A DNA stretch of 59,303 bases from contig DDQZ01000070.1 of NCBI GenBank assembly GCA_002343505.1, positions 250,423 to 309,725 on the forward strand, written 5' to 3'. The stretch is from Verrucomicrobiaceae bacterium UBA2429 (GTDB lineage Bacteria > Verrucomicrobiota > Verrucomicrobiia > Verrucomicrobiales > Verrucomicrobiaceae). The position numbers and the translations under genes are program-made. Below are positions 58,368 to 59,303 of the stretch, piece by piece. Each line of letters begins with the position of its first letter. The first letter of the stretch is position 1. The notes under the pieces were generated by a model that saw only the letters and a list, made by a program, of their open reading frames with translations, was not told where the DNA came from and did not search any database.

Positions 58368-58877
58368 TTAACGCGCGGCCGGGACCACCGCCACCGTGGA
58401 GAGTCGCCCGGAGAGGCGCTGTATCAATTCGGCACAGAAGGCGGCGTCTTCGCTATCGAAGCGTGCCGGAAGGGGACTGTCCAGGTCGAGCACGCCGATC
58501 AGTTCGCCGTCATGGACGATCGGCACGACCAGCTCCGAGCGGCTGGCCGCGTCACAGGCGATATGGCCGGGGAAAGCATGCACATCCTCGACCAGCTGCA
58601 CCTCGCGGCTCGCCGCCGCCGTGCCACACACGCCCTTGCCGAACGGGATGCGGATGCAGGCGGCCTTGCCCTGAAACGGCCCGAGCACCAGTTCGCCGCC
58701 GGCATTGCGGTAGAAACCGGCCCAGTTGAGATCCGGCAGTGCTTCGAACAGCAAGGCGGAAAGGTTCGCCATGTTGGCGATCGGATCGGGTTCGCCGGCA
58801 GTGACCGCGTCCGCCGCCTCGATCAGCTGGCGGTACAGGTCCGGCTTGTCGGCGGCGCTCAGGTGGAAATCGAACAT
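58368..58877 (-). CDS. msrC: Free methionine-(R)-sulfoxide reductase (GAF type)
   Basis: A 169-aa GAF-domain enzyme: WAGFYRNAGGELVLGPFQGKAACIRIPFGKGVCGTAAASREVQLVEDVHAFPGHIACDAASRSELVVPI. The three catalytic/resolving cysteines of the family are visible at 74, 84 and 108. It reduces free Met-R-sulfoxide with thioredoxin. Length equals the E. coli enzyme (YebR/MsrC) closely. Stands alone, divergent from the small lipoprotein gene. Confidence 0.92.
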   Translation of the reverse strand: MFDFHLSAADKPDLYRQLIEAADAVTAGEPDPIANMANLSALLFEALPDLNWAGFYRNAGGELVLGPFQGKAACIRIPFGKGVCGTAAASREVQLVEDVHAFPGHIACDAASRSELVVPIVHDGELIGVLDLDSPLPARFDSEDAAFCAELIQRLSGRLSTVAVVPAAR

Positions 58878-58970
58878 GATGCCTATCTAGGGCGCGGCGC
58901 CCGGCGAAACCACGTCCGCGATGGATGCAAATGATTGCGCCCCGGCAATGACGCGGCAATAATCCCGGTC

Positions 58971-59201
58971 ATGCGCAGCCTTGCCCCTCTCATCCTGTGT
59001 CTTCCGCTCGCCGTGGCGGGGTGCGGCGGCGCGGTCGCCAACAATGTGACGAATGCGGTGAACGTCGTCGCGGAGGAGGGGATTGAGGACGTCAACAGCT
59101 CGATCGAGGGCGATCAGCTGGCCCCCGATCTCGAAGCGGTCGACGACATGGCGGGCAACAATGCCGCAAAGGCACCGCCCGCGCCGCCGCAGGGAAAGTA
59201 A
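58971..59201 (+). CDS. Small lipoprotein, unknown function
   Basis: A 76-aa protein: MRSLAPLILCLPLAVAGCGG (lipobox VAGC) followed by a hydrophilic tail rich in Asn/Val/Glu/Asp (NNVTNAVNVVAEEGIEDVNSSIEGDQLAPDLEAVDD). No family recognised. The ATG at 58971 puts the signal at the start; the frame is open 12 codons further. Confidence 0.65.
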   Translation: MRSLAPLILCLPLAVAGCGGAVANNVTNAVNVVAEEGIEDVNSSIEGDQLAPDLEAVDDMAGNNAAKAPPAPPQGK

Positions 59202-59210
59202 GAACCACCC

Positions 59211-59303
59211 CCTGCCCCTCCACGAAGTCGTGGAGGGGAGTCTTGGTGGTTTGAAGATGCGCCGCGCTGACTCCCCTCCAGCCCTTGCTGGAGGGGCTGG
59301 GGG
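59211..59303. repeat. Paired-hairpin repeat at the window edge
   Basis: CCCCTCCACGA/TCGTGGAGGGG (59215-59238) and CCCCTCCAGC/GCTGGAGGGG (59273-59296) are perfect hairpins in the same arrangement as the element at 24822-24969. Outer bases CCACC...GGTGG and CCCCC...GGGGG suggest that a larger inverted repeat continues beyond the window. Confidence 0.78.

Overview
The window is a GC-rich stretch of an alphaproteobacterial chromosome, most probably from the Sphingomonadales (Sphingomonas-like family). This is inferred from gene content: a CtrA cell-cycle regulator with a TTAA-N7-TTAA box and a nearby GANTC site, a yajC-secD-secF operon followed by an Mth938-type gene, a pyruvate dehydrogenase E2/E3 block, a TonB-dependent receptor, a SleB-type hydrolase, a type III polyketide synthase paired with a flavoprotein, and many C-rich paired-hairpin intergenic repeats. 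No rRNA or CRISPR array was seen. There is one tRNA, Pro(GGG).

Layout. 1-5.6 kb: end of uvrB, a toxin-first RelE/HigA-like toxin-antitoxin pair, a secreted amidohydrolase divergent from threonine ammonia-lyase, and the leucyl-tRNA-protein transferase gene. 5.7-12 kb: a repeat-rich lipoprotein, a TPR protein, two DUF1801 paralogues around a lipoprotein-like methyltransferase, and an RhlE-type helicase. 12.3-18 kb: a three-gene ABC exporter, an ECF sigma factor with its small membrane partner, and a BlaI/BlaR1-like pair with two visible operators. 18-21 kb: type III PKS plus oxidoreductase. 22-27 kb: a LytTR two-component system and a divergent peptidoglycan-recycling pair (Mpl-like ligase, LD-carboxypeptidase). 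36-45 kb: TonB receptor, an hslV-methyltransferase-flavoprotein-hslU operon, and a DUF2339 membrane protein whose 3' end runs antisense through the tRNA. 45-53 kb: the Sec operon, a glycosyltransferase, ctrA, rluA-type and arfB genes. 52.8-56.6 kb: lpdA and pdhC with a DUF559 nuclease gene bracketed by inverted repeats. 56.7-59.3 kb: a stress protein, an RcnB-like protein, a free-Met-sulfoxide reductase and a lipoprotein.

The main find is a complete 7,633-bp Tn7-like transposon at 27629-35261. It has 27-bp terminal inverted repeats starting TGTG (22 of 27 identical), a perfect 5-bp target duplication (GCGGC), arrays of a shared motif in both ends that look like TnsB sites, and a translationally coupled tnsA-tnsB-tnsC-tniQ operon. 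The TniQ protein is large (688 aa) and TnsD-like. The only cargo is one unknown gene with a MerR-like segment and one doubtful ORF. Two strong palindromes lie in front of tnsA. The element sits 27 bp after the stop codon of a SWIB-domain gene and 11 bp before the start codon of an AAC(3)-family acetyltransferase. In the reconstructed empty site these two genes are only 33 bp apart. The geometry resembles Tn7 homing downstream of glmS and suggests a possible undescribed attachment site.
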